From: DATFVJ01 sp963851085
Lineage (GTDB): Bacteria > Actinomycetota > Actinomycetes > Streptosporangiales > Streptosporangiaceae
DNA: 64,000 bases
Direction: 5' to 3'
Assembly: GCA_963851085.1 (NCBI GenBank)
Contig: CAWKNX010000011.1
Coordinates: forward strand, 317,674 to 381,673
The position numbers were made by a program, and so were the translations under genes. The first letter of the stretch is position 1. The number at the start of each line of letters is the position of its first letter. Positions 42,715 through 52,949 of this stretch are shown here, in pieces. The notes under the pieces are model-generated. The model had not been told where the DNA came from. It did not search any database and saw nothing but the letters and a program-made list of their open reading frames with translations.

Positions 42715-43819
42715 TTGGTCGACACCACACAGGTTCTTGTGGTCGCCGCGCGCCGGCTGTCCTCGTCGCAGTCGCTGGTGCGGCGCGCCAGGATCGTGCT
42801 GCTGGCCCACCAGGGCCGGGCGGACGCTCAGATCGCCGCGGAGCTGGGCTGCTCGGCGGGTACTGTGCGGACCTGGCGGCGCCGGTTCGTCCGCGGTGGC
42901 ATCCCGGCCCTGGCTGACCGTCCGCGCAGCGGTCGGCCCGAGGTGTACGGGCCGGATGTGCGGCTGGCGATCGTGTCCACCGCCACCTCCGCGCCGCCGG
43001 AGGGCACGACGGCGTGGACGCATGCGTCGATCGCCAGCGAGTTGGCCGGCACCGGGATCTCCGCCAGCCAGGTGGGGCGGATCCTGGCCGGGCTGGAACT
43101 GGCGCCGCACCGGGTCCGGGGGTGGCTGAACCGCCGCGATGATGAGCAGTTCTGGGCGCAGGCCGCGGCGGTGTGCGAGGTGTACCTGCGCCCGCCGCCA
43201 GGCACCGTGGTGATCAGCATCGATGAGAAGACCGGGATCCAGGCCAAGTACCGCAGATACCCTGAGCAGCCCGCCCGGCCGGGCAGGCTGGCCCGGCGGG
43301 AATTTGAGTACGTCCGCAACGGCACCGTCTCCATCGTCGCCGCGCTGGAGGTAGCACCGGGCAGGTCATCGCCGAGCCGATCAGCCGCAACGACTCGGTG
43401 ACCTTCACCGGCTTCCTGCACCGCCTGGACCAGTGCATCGACCCGCGCCTGGACATTCACCTGGTCATGGACAACGGCTCATCCCATACCTCCCGCGCCA
43501 CCCGGGCCTGGATCGCCGCGCACCCAAGGATCGCTGTCACCTACACCCCGAAACACGCCTCCTGGCTGGACATGGCCGAGCTGTGGTTTATCTCGCCCTG
43601 ACCCGCGGCCTGCTGCGGCGCGGCGAGTTCACCTCCCGCGACGACCTCGCCACCAAGATCACCGACTTCACGATCCGCTACAACCGCGCCGCCCGCCCAT
43701 ACACCCGGACCTACGACGCCCGCGCCGACCACGCCCGCCACCTCGCCCGCCACGGCAGGCAAGACATTCCCGCAGACCGACGACCCGCCCTGGTCAGCGA
43801 CCTCCCAACAGCCGCATGA
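42715..43819 (+). pseudogene. IS630-family transposase, two frame breaks
   Basis: Helix-turn-helix part: RRARIVLLAHQGRADAQIAA and ELGCSAGTVRTWRRRFVRGG. Catalytic part: VVISIDEKTGIQAKYRRYP (first Asp), then after a one-base loss near 43361 PISRNDSVTFTGFLHRLDQC, HLVMDNGSSHTS (second Asp) and TPKHASWLDMAELWF. After a second break near 43595 it ends with TRGLLRRGEFTSRDDLATKI and FTIRYNRAARPYTRTY. All DDE regions are present, so the element is complete apart from the breaks. Some IS630 members use programmed frameshifting, but two breaks argue for decay or sequence error. Terminal repeats were not identified. Confidence 0.85.
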
Positions 43820-43879
43820 CCCCGCCCGAAGCAGCGACCGGAACCCGTCAAGGATTAATGCTGTGCCGCAACCAGCTAG

Positions 43880-44572
43880 TTAGCCGGCCGCGTCCGGCTC
43901 ACCCGGGCGCACGATGCCGGTTTCGTAGGCCAGGATCACGGCCTGCACCCGGTCCCGGAGCCCGAGCTTGGCCAGCAGGTTCCCGACGTGCGACTTCACG
44001 GTCGCCTCACTGACTACCAGGTCGGCGGCTATCTCCGCGTTGGTCAGGCCGCGGGCAAGCCGCAGCAGGATGTCGCGCTCCCGGACGGTCAGCGATGCCA
44101 GCCGGGATGGCGCTGGCAGCGTCTGCGCCGGCCTGCGGGCGAACGCGTCGATCAGCCGCACCGTAACCGACGGCGCGAGCAGCGCGTCACCCGTCGCGGC
44201 GATCCTGACCGCCGCGATCAGGTCGTGCCGCGGCGCATCCTTCAGCAGGAATCCGCTCGCCCCGGCCCGCAGCGCCTCGTAAACATACTCGTCGAGGTCA
44301 AAGGTGGTCAGCATGACCACCCTGGGCCCGGCTGCCCGGTCTCCGCCGGTGATCTGCCTGGTGGCCTCGATGCCGTCCATTTCCGGCATCCGCACGTCCA
44401 TCAGGATCACGTCGGGCTGGTGGCCGGCGGCGGCCAGGACAGCCTGCGCCCCGTTGGCTGCCTCGGCCACCACGGTGATCCCGTCTGCTGCCTCGAGGAT
44501 CACGCAGAATCCGGTCCTGACCAGCTCCTGGTCATCGGCGACGAGCACCCGGATCGGGCCAGCGCCGGTCAT
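43880..44572 (-). CDS. NarL/LuxR-type response regulator
   Basis: A 230-residue two-domain regulator. The receiver has the acidic pair VLVADDQELVRTGF, phospho-acceptor Asp59 (PDVILMDVRMPEMDG) and KDA at the end. The LuxR-type helix-turn-helix is LTVRERDILLRLARGLTNAE with IAADLVVSEATVKSHVGNLL at about 165-205. Its start overlaps the histidine kinase stop by four bases (ATGA), so the two form a unit. It probably controls the divergent MacB-like exporter. Confidence 0.93.
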   Translation of the reverse strand: MTGAGPIRVLVADDQELVRTGFCVILEAADGITVVAEAANGAQAVLAAAGHQPDVILMDVRMPEMDGIEATRQITGGDRAAGPRVVMLTTFDLDEYVYEALRAGASGFLLKDAPRHDLIAAVRIAATGDALLAPSVTVRLIDAFARRPAQTLPAPSRLASLTVRERDILLRLARGLTNAEIAADLVVSEATVKSHVGNLLAKLGLRDRVQAVILAYETGIVRPGEPDAAG

Positions 44573-45792
44573 GGCGCCGGCAGCCTGGCCGTGACCGCGA
44601 ACCCGCCCGCCCGGCCGGGGCCGACGGTCAGGCTGCCGCCGCAGGACGCGACCCGCTCGGCGATGCCGGCCAGCCCGAACCCGCCCGATCCGACCGACCG
44701 CGCGCTGCTGCCGTTCAGCGTCTGCCGCAGGCCAGCTCCGGCTGGCCCGGCCCCCGGGCCGACAGCCGCTGCGGCAGGCCCGTTACCCGTATCGGTCACC
44801 GAGACGGTGACGTAGCCAGGCTCATAGCTGACGGTCACCGCCGCCTCGCTCGCTCCCGAGTGCCGGACCGTGTTGGTCAGCGCCTCCTGCACGATACGGT
44901 AGGCGGTCAGGTCCACGCCGGGCGCCAGCCTGGCCGGGCTGCCCTCCACCCGCAGGTCCACGGCGATCCCGGCCTGGCGTACCGGCACGAGCATCTGGTC
45001 GAGCTCGCTGATCGACGGAGACGGTGACGTGCTGGCCCGTCGGCCGGCCACGTCGGCCGGGCCGCGCAGGACGCCGAGGAGCCGGCGAAGCTCGGTCAGC
45101 GCCTCGCGCGCGGTCTGGCCGATGATCTGGACGGACTTGGCCGCCTCGGCCGGCCGGTCGGGCAGCAGCGTGGCGGCGGCCTCGGAATGGACCGCCATCA
45201 GGCTGACGTGATGCGCCACCACGTCGTGCAGTTCCCGGGCGATCCTGGTCCGCTCCTGCGCAGCGGCCAGCGCCACCTCCCGGTCACGCTCGGCCGCGTG
45301 CTCGGCTCGCGTCTCGACCTCTTGCAGGTAGGCCCGGCGGGAGCGACTGACGAGGCCGGCCATGCCGGCGGCGGCGAACTCCAGCACCCCGACGAAGAAG
45401 TCGTAGGGCGTGTGACCAGGCAGCAGCGCCGCTCGACCGACGCCGGCCACCGTCAGGGCGCTCATCACCCAGCGCACCCGCGTCGAGCTGCGGTCCATCA
45501 CCGTGTAGAAGGCAATCATGGAGGCGAGCGCCAGCGGTGCGAACCTGATGCCCAGGTCGTCGTAGAGCGTGCGGGGAATGCCGATGACCAGGTATGTGGC
45601 GACCGGCCAGCGCCGCCGCCAGGTCAGCGGCAATGCCTGCAGCACGACCAGCGCGAACGCCACGCCGGGCAGGCGCAGCTGCCCCGCCTCCGGGATCAGC
45701 GAGCCGGCGTTGTAAGCGGCCAGTGCCAGCGCGAGCGCGAGGTCCTGCATGCGCGGCGGGAGCGCGATAGCCCAAGCAACAAGCCTCTTCAC
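44569..45792 (-). CDS. NarX-type sensor histidine kinase (HisKA_3)
   Basis: A 407-residue kinase: about five or six membrane helices in the first 150 residues (for example LALALALAAYNAGSLIP, GVAFALVVLQALPLTW and MSALTVAGVGRAALL), then a HisKA_3 dimerisation domain with phospho-acceptor His189 in RTRIARELHDVVAHHVSLMA and an ATP-binding domain with DTGNGP and GGFGLAGIAERV. It has no large extracellular sensor, like the DesK/LiaS-type kinases that monitor the membrane. Partner of the response regulator downstream. Confidence 0.92.
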   Translation of the reverse strand: MKRLVAWAIALPPRMQDLALALALAAYNAGSLIPEAGQLRLPGVAFALVVLQALPLTWRRRWPVATYLVIGIPRTLYDDLGIRFAPLALASMIAFYTVMDRSSTRVRWVMSALTVAGVGRAALLPGHTPYDFFVGVLEFAAAGMAGLVSRSRRAYLQEVETRAEHAAERDREVALAAAQERTRIARELHDVVAHHVSLMAVHSEAAATLLPDRPAEAAKSVQIIGQTAREALTELRRLLGVLRGPADVAGRRASTSPSPSISELDQMLVPVRQAGIAVDLRVEGSPARLAPGVDLTAYRIVQEALTNTVRHSGASEAAVTVSYEPGYVTVSVTDTGNGPAAAAVGPGAGPAGAGLRQTLNGSSARSVGSGGFGLAGIAERVASCGGSLTVGPGRAGGFAVTARLPAP

Positions 45793-45971
45793 CAGCCGAT
45801 CGTAAAGGCCGGCCAGATGCCCAGGCCATCCTCCGCACGGCTGAACTGCCGGCCCCTACCTGCGGCGGAGTTCCGGCGCCCACGAGGCGGCAAACAACGC
45901 CCCAGGGGTGGCCGCGGAAACGGGCACCGCGGCCGATGCGGACGGGCGGTCCGGCGGCCGACGATGATGGC

Positions 45972-46804
<833 letters not shown>

Positions 46805-46808
<4 letters not shown>

Positions 46809-49210
46809 GCACCCTGAGCCGCAAGGCCTGGGGCGACCTGACCCGGCACCGCGCCCGGACGCTGCTGGCCATGTTCACGCTGAGCATCGCGATCGCGAGC
46901 CTGGGCTTCCTGGCCGTGCCGAGCCTGCTGAACGCGGCCATGAACCGCCAGATCGCGGGCAGCCACCTGTATGACGTCGGGGTATCCACCAGCACCCTTG
47001 ACCTGAGCCCGGCGCAGCTCCGCGCGCTGGGCCACCTGCCGGGCGTTGCCGCAGTCAGCCCGGCGGTGGGCTACGCCACCACGGTGACATCGGTCGGCGG
47101 CATCCAGGACGTGGTGCTCGCCGGCACCGCGCTGGCGTCCGCCCCGGTCAATACTGTCGCGCTGTTCACCGGGCGGATGCCCGGGCCGGGTGAGGTCCTG
47201 GCCGACGCGGGCAACGCCCGGGCCACCGGCTTCGCTGTGCCCAATGGCGGCACGATCGACGTGCGGGCCGCCAGCGGCAGGCTGGTACGGCTGCGGGTCA
47301 GCGGTACCGGCCTGAATCTGTATGCGACCCCTGGCGCGAACGGCTCGGCCACGCCGGTCTTCTACGCACCGACGGCCACGGTGCAGGCGCTGCGCGGCGT
47401 CCGCGGCTACAACTACCTGGGGTTCCGGCTCACCGACGACAGCACGGCCGCGCAGTCCCGGGTGATCACCGAGGTGCGCGCCTACTTGACCGCGCAGACC
47501 GGATCGGACCCGATCACGGCGCTGCCCGCCGTCCGGGCCCCCGGGCAGTGGCCGGGCCAGTCCGGGTTCAGCCACATCATGGCGCTGCTGTACATCATCA
47601 CGATCCTGGCGTTCGCCTCCGCCCTGTTCCTGATCTCGGCCACGATGAACACCCTGATCGCCGAGCAGGCCACCGAGATCGCCATCCTCAAGACGCACGG
47701 CGGCCGGCGCCGGCAGATCGGCGGCATCACCCTGCGCACCGCGGCGATGCTCGGCGCGGCCGGCGCGGTCGTGGGCACCATCCTCGGCATCGCCATCGCC
47801 TACCTGCTGGCGCAGTACTTCGCCGTGAAGCTCATCGACGTGTCGTTCGGCTTCGGGGTCGCCACCGGAGTCGTCGTGGCCAGCCTGCTGCTCGGCCCGG
47901 CGCTCGCCATCGCCGCGTCGCTGCCCGCCCTGCGGCGCGCGCTGCGCCGGCCCGTAGCCGAGACCCTGGCCGACACGGGCACCAGCGGATACGGCTCCGG
48001 CCGGCTCGACCGTCTGGCCGCCCGCAGCAGCCTGCTGTCCGGGACCGAGGTTCCCGGCAGCGTGCGGATGGGAGTCCGCAACGCGCTGCGGCAAAAGCGC
48101 AGCAGCGCGGCCGCGATCGCGCAGGTCGCCGTCGCGGCCGGGCTTGCGATCTCTTTCCTCGCCCTCGGCCAGTCGGTCACCGCCGTCATCAGCCAGACCA
48201 TCGGCCTGCTGCACTTCAGCTTCAGCACCGGGGAGGCAACGGGCCGGGGCGCGCGGCCGTTTACCAGCCAGGCGCTCGGCATCGCGGCCTCGACACCTGG
48301 CGTCACGGGAGCCGAGCCCGTGCAGACGAGTTCGGTGCAGTATGACGGACAGGACTACGTGGCGTGGGGCCTGGGCACGCACCCCTTCTACGCTTACCGG
48401 CTGAGCGCGGGCCGCTGGTTCACTGCCGCGGATACCGCTGCGGACGCCCGCACCGCCATCCCGCCGGTGGTGCTCGGCCCCGCCGTCGCGCGCATCACCG
48501 GCGCCCGTGTCGGCCAGACCCTCACCCTGACCATGGCTGCGGGACCCACCAGGGTCCGTGTCATCGGGATCGATACCGGCCAGCTCAACGCGGGCGACAC
48601 CGTCTACTTCCCGCTGCCGGTGCTTGAGCGCATCGACGGCGAGCCCGGCACCGCGAACTCGATCTGGCTCGCCACCGCCAGTTCTGCCCATGCCGCCATC
48701 GACCGGGCGACCACCGCTACCGCGAACCGGCTGGCCGCGGCCGGGTACCCGGTCAGCACCACGAAGATCTACGTTGCCGAGGCGCAGATCACCGCCGCCG
48801 ATACCTCGATCCTCACGATCGTGGAGATCCTGGGCCTGGTGGTGGTGGCCATCATGCTCATGGGCCTGGTCAGCGGGCTCAGCACGGGCGTCATCGAGCG
48901 CACCCGCGAGGTCGGGATCCTGCGCTGCCTGGGCGCCCGGGCCCGCCAGATCCGGCGGGTGTTCAGCGCCGAGGCGGTGGCCCTGGCCGTCGTCGGCTGG
49001 GCGTTCGGAGTCCTGGTCGGCTGGCTGCTCTACGAGGGTCTGCTGGCGCTGTTGCTCCACAATGCCGACATCAGCCTTCCGCAGGAGTTCCCGCCGGTCA
49101 TTCCGCTGATCACGTTCGCCGGTGTCCTCGTGCTCACGCTGATCGTCATCCGCGGGCCGCTGCGCCGCGCCACCCGGATCCAGCCCGGCACGGCCCTGCG
49201 GTACCAGTGA
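46805..49210 (+). CDS. FtsX-like (MacB-type) ABC permease
   Basis: An 801-residue permease with two FtsX cores. The N-terminal helix (LLAMFTLSIAIASLGFLAVP) and an extracellular domain of about 200 residues precede three helices (IMALLYIITILAFASALFLI, then AMLGAAGAVVGTILGIAIAY and VVASLLLGPALAIAASLPAL). A second half repeats the plan and ends with STGVIERTREVGILRCLGAR, AVALAVVGWAFGVLVGWLL and a final helix. MacB-type pairs move lipoproteins, peptides or antibiotics by mechanotransmission. Translationally coupled to its ATPase; full length with no frame break. Confidence 0.9.
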
Positions 49211-49291
49211 TGTTCTTCCTGGTCAGGTGGCTCACCAGGATGCTGAGGCACCGGACCGCGTCGTGAGCGCGGCCAGGCCGACGGCTTCCAG

Positions 49292-49425
49292 CGAGGCGAT
49301 ACCTCGGCGACCCCGATGAGTGGGCATTCGCGATCTGGCAGGCCAGCACCGACAGCTACGCCGAGGCCATCCTGCTGGACGGCAAGCCCACCGGCCACCC
49401 CACCACGGCACTCGACACCGCATGA
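49292..49425 (+). pseudogene. Fragment of a small actinobacterial protein
   Basis: Reads YLGDPDEWAFAIWQASTDSY then AEAILLDGKPTGHPTTALDT and a TGA. I recall similar C-terminal segments in small uncharacterised actinobacterial proteins, but cannot name a family. There is no start or upstream half. Confidence 0.35.
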
Positions 49426-49429
49426 CGAC

Positions 49430-49909
49430 GCTGAGCTGGAGGTCCTGAAAGCGGTCGCACGGCAGCGCCTGGCGGCCGGGCAGGGCGAGCTTAATCTCCG
49501 CCTGGCCATGACCTGCTGGACGTCGCCGTGGTGGAGGCGGGCCTCCGCTACACCTACTCGGTCGTCACCGTCGACCGTGGCACCCTCGTCGGGTGAGATC
49601 GCCCTGCACCGGCAGTCAGCCGGCGCCACGGCCGAGATCGGATACTGGATCGCGGCCAGCCAGTCCAGCCGCGGCTATGGCACGTCGGCCGCCACAGCCA
49701 TGACGGAGTTCGCGCTCGCCCTGCCGGGCATAGTCCGCGCGGAAATACACTGTGACATCGCCAACGGCGCCAGCAGCGCCATCGCCCGCAAGGCGGGCTA
49801 CCGGCTCGACCGGATCGAGAAAGGCGAGCCTGCCGCGCCCGGCGAGACCGGGCGGCTGATGATCTGGGTGCGGGACAGTCCGGGCGGCGCGGCCCCTCAG
49901 GCCGACTGA
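49430..49909 (+). pseudogene. GNAT-like acetyltransferase, broken
   Basis: The 3' part reads IALHRQSAGATAEIGYWIAA, SQSSRGYGTSAATAMTEFAL and CDIANGASSAIARKAGYRLD, a GNAT acetyltransferase core with the acetyl-CoA loop (SRGYGTSAA) and the NxxSxxxxxKxG(F/Y) motif. The strand before it (LRYTYSVVTVDRGTLVG) is in another frame that stops at about 49597, and the N-terminus is gone. Its 3' end overlaps the convergent response regulator by 13 bases. Confidence 0.65.
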
Positions 49910-50565
49910 TCGCAAATGCGGTAGCCGACGCCGGGCCTGGTCGCGATCACGGGCGGGTCGCCGAGCTTGCGGCGCAACCGGCCGATCGTGACCGTCACGG
50001 TGTGGGTGAACGGGTCGGCCTGCTCGTCCCAGACCTGCTCCAGCAGTTCCTCGGCGCGCAGGAAGGCGGGCGAGGCGATCAGCAGGGCCTCGAGCACGCC
50101 GAACTCCTTCACCGACAGGTCGAGCTGCCGCCCGTCCCGTGTCACAGTGCGCCGCACCGGGTCAAGCTCGATCCCTGCGGCGCGCAGGGTCCGGGCGCGG
50201 GCGGATGGCTGCCGCCGCGCCAGGGCCCGGATGCGCAGCACAAGCTCCGGGAAGTGGAACGGCTTGCCCAGGTAGTCGTCGGCGCCCAGGCCCAGGCCGG
50301 TCACCCGGTCGCCGGGCGCCCCGGCGGCGGTCAGCATCAGGACCATGGCCCGCTCGTCCCGGTCGGTGATCATCTGGCACAGCACGTCGCCGTGGATGCC
50401 GGGCAGGTCGCGATCCAAGACCACGACGTCATATGCATTGAGATCCAGCTTCGCGGCCGCCTCCAGGCCGTCGTGCGCGGCGTCTACCGCCATGCCCTGG
50501 TCGCGCAGGCCCTCCACGAGCACCTCGGCGAGCGACCGCGAGTCTTCGACCACCAGGACTCTCAT
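49897..50565 (-). CDS. OmpR-family response regulator
   Basis: 222 residues: receiver with VLVVEDSRSLAEVLVEGLRD, phospho-acceptor Asp51 (VVVLDRDLPGIHGD) and KPFHFPELVLRI; winged-helix effector with LSVKEFGVLEALLIASPAFL and VTIGRLRRKLGDPPVIATRP. The start overlaps the histidine kinase stop (ATGA, 50562-50565). Position suggests control of the ABC exporter starting at 52002. Confidence 0.93.
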   Translation of the reverse strand: MRVLVVEDSRSLAEVLVEGLRDQGMAVDAAHDGLEAAAKLDLNAYDVVVLDRDLPGIHGDVLCQMITDRDERAMVLMLTAAGAPGDRVTGLGLGADDYLGKPFHFPELVLRIRALARRQPSARARTLRAAGIELDPVRRTVTRDGRQLDLSVKEFGVLEALLIASPAFLRAEELLEQVWDEQADPFTHTVTVTIGRLRRKLGDPPVIATRPGVGYRICDQSA

Positions 50566-51826
50566 CCCGGCATGCCCGCGGGAACGCTGGCCGACGTGGT
50601 CGCCGCGGCGGCCGGAAGCTCGATGCAGACCCGCAGCCCGCCACCGGGCCGGGCCTGCAGGTCCACCGTACCGCCGTGTGCCTCCGCGATCGCCGCAACG
50701 ATCGACAGGCCGAGGCCGGAGCCTTTGTCTGTGCCGATCCGATCGGCTTCGAGGCGCCGGAACGGCTGAGTGAGCTCGGCCACCTGCTGCGGGTCGAGGA
50801 CGTCCCCGCCGTTCTCGACGACCAGCCTGGCCCGCCTGTCATGAGCCCGCGTCGTGATGGCGACCCACCCGCCCTCGGCGTTGTGGCACACCGCGTTGTC
50901 GATCACGTTCTCCACCATGCGGCTCAGCAGGGCCTGGCTCCCGGCTACCCAGGCGCCGCCCTGACCGCTGGCGTCCTGCACGGTGAGGTTCATGGCCCTG
51001 ATGGCGGCCGCCTGATCGGCCAGCGCGGAGCCGACGATGTAGTCGAGCGGCAGGACTGCCTGACCAGCCAGTGCCCGGTGCTGGGCACGGGCCAGCACGA
51101 GGAAGGCCTCAAGCAGCTTCTCGATCTGGTCGAGTTCGCTGCGCAGCCGCCCGGCCAGCGCGACTGTCTGCGGCGGCGCGGGCTCGGGCTTGGCCAGCGC
51201 CACGTCCAGTGCCGCCCGCATCGTGGTCAGCGGGGTGCGCAGCTCATGCGAGGCATTGGCGACGAACCGCCGCTGGGCGTTGAAGGCGACCTCCAGCCGC
51301 TCCAGCAGCCCGTCGATGGTGTCGCCGAGTTCCTTCAGTTCGTCCTTCGGCCCGTGCACGGCGAGCCGTTCGTGCAGGCTGTCCTCGGAGATCCGCTGTG
51401 CCGCCGCGGTCATCTCCCGGACCGGGCGCAGCGCGCGGCCGGCCACGAGCCAGCCCAGCAACAGGGAGACGGCCGTCATGATCGCCAGCGCGATGAGCGA
51501 CGCCGTCAGCAGCACATGCGACAGCTCCTGCTGCTGGGCCGGCTGGGGCCGGCCCCCTGCGACTGCAGCTGATTGACCTGCGCCTGCAGCTGGCGCACCC
51601 GCGCCTCGGCCTGCGCCAGCGATGGGTCCGGCTTGCTTCCGGCGGCGAAGGCCGGTCTGGCCGCGACGGACGAGCTGCTGTGGACGGCCACGCCGCTGGC
51701 GAGCGCCAGCAGCAGCGCGCCGGACACCACGAACAAGAATCCGTACAGGATGGTGAGCCGCATCCGCACGGTACGGCCGGGCAGCCGCAGCCAGCGCGGC
51801 CACCCCGGCTGGCGCTGGGCCCGCAT
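50562..51826 (-). CDS. Sensor histidine kinase (HisKA), one frame break
   Basis: The N-terminal part starts at an ATG at 51826 with GGAGGGAGAGG upstream: MRLTILYGFLFVVSGALLLA (membrane helix) and a periplasmic coiled segment AQAEARVRQLQAQVNQLQSQ. Near 51548 a one-base break shifts the frame. The rest reads LLTASLIALAIMTAVSLLLG (second membrane helix), a HAMP domain, RRFVANASHELRTPLTTMRA (phospho-acceptor His), VENVIDNAVCHNAEGG and GTDKGSGLGLSIVAAIAEAH. The total of about 420 residues is normal for the class. The break lies in a GGGGG-rich stretch and may be a sequence error. Coupled to the OmpR-type regulator downstream. Confidence 0.85.
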
Positions 51827-52001
51827 GCGCCTCTCCCTCCCGTCGGCAATGCCCTGATCAGGGGCTTCGGCCGCCATCCCACTTCAGCATGCCCTGCCGG
51901 GCCTAACAACGGGATAACAGCTTGCGTGCGGCTCATGTTATGGCCCTTCCCGTAGAAACAGGTCACGGCAAGTTCCACCCCGACCACAGAAGGAAACGGA
52001 A

Positions 52002-52949
52002 ATGCAAGCCACGATCGAAGTGTCCGGACTGCGGAAGCGGTTCGGTCCGACCCTGGCGCTGGACGGCATGTCGTTCACCGTCCAGCCCGGCCAGGTGACC
52101 GGTTTCGTCGGCCCGAACGGGGCCGGCAAGTCGACCACGATGCGGGTCATCCTCGGCCTGGATGCGGCCGACGAGGGCAAGGCGACCATCGGTGGCAAGT
52201 CATACGCGAGCCTGCGGCAGCCGATGCGTGTGATCGGATCGCTGCTCGAGTCGGGGGCACTGCAGCCGAGCCGGTCCGCCCGCAACCACCTGCTCTGGCT
52301 CGCGCACTCGCAGGGCCTGGACGCTAAGCGGGTGGACGAGGTCATCGCGCAGGCTGGCCTGCAGGGCGTGGCCAGGAGGCGTGCGGGCGGCTACTCGCTC
52401 GGCATGCGGCAGCGGCTGGGCATCGCCGCCGCGATGCTGGGCAATCCGGCCGCGATCATGCTGGACGAGCCGTTCAACGGTATGGACCCGGAGGGCATCG
52501 TGTGGATGCGCGGGTTCTTGCGCTCGCTGGCCGCGGGCGGCCGGGCGGTGCTGGTGTCGAGCCATCTCATGAGCGAGCTGCAGGACACCGCCGATCACCT
52601 GGTGGTCGTAGGCCGCGGCAAGGTCATCGCCGACACCACGGTGGCGAGCCTGCTGGCGGCCGCGTCCGGGGATCGGGTGACGCTGCGCACGTCCGCCCGG
52701 CCGCAGGCGAAGGCGGTGCTGGAGAACGCGGGGGCCACCGTCGTTGCCAGCGGCCAGGACGTGCTCACGATCTCCGGGCTGGCGGCCGAGCGGGTGGTCG
52801 CGCTGCTCAGCGCGCTGGCAGTGCCGTTCTCCGAGGTCTCCGCGCACCGGGCGACCCTGGAGCAGGCCTATATGGAGCTCACCAAGCAGGCTGTCGAGTT
52901 CCGCCCGGCCGGCTTCGACGCCGATGCGGCGCAGGAGGTGCCGCGATGA
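52002..52949 (+). CDS. ABC exporter ATP-binding protein
   Basis: 315 residues, bacitracin/BcrA-type: Walker A FVGPNGAGKSTTMRVILG, signature YSLGMRQRLGIAAAMLGNPA, Walker B IMLDEPFNGMDPEGI and the switch His in SSHLMSELQDTADHL, then a C-terminal accessory domain. AAGGAAACGG precedes the ATG. It heads a three-gene exporter with two ABC-2 permeases (overlaps ATGA at 52946 and 54588) and stands opposite an OmpR-type two-component pair, as in antibiotic or envelope-stress detoxification modules. Confidence 0.92.
   Translation: MQATIEVSGLRKRFGPTLALDGMSFTVQPGQVTGFVGPNGAGKSTTMRVILGLDAADEGKATIGGKSYASLRQPMRVIGSLLESGALQPSRSARNHLLWLAHSQGLDAKRVDEVIAQAGLQGVARRRAGGYSLGMRQRLGIAAAMLGNPAAIMLDEPFNGMDPEGIVWMRGFLRSLAAGGRAVLVSSHLMSELQDTADHLVVVGRGKVIADTTVASLLAAASGDRVTLRTSARPQAKAVLENAGATVVASGQDVLTISGLAAERVVALLSALAVPFSEVSAHRATLEQAYMELTKQAVEFRPAGFDADAAQEVPR

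Noticed and set aside
50002..51572. Plus-strand frames of 255-298 codons
   Set aside because: Antisense of the OmpR-type regulator and histidine kinase genes, both with clear catalytic motifs.
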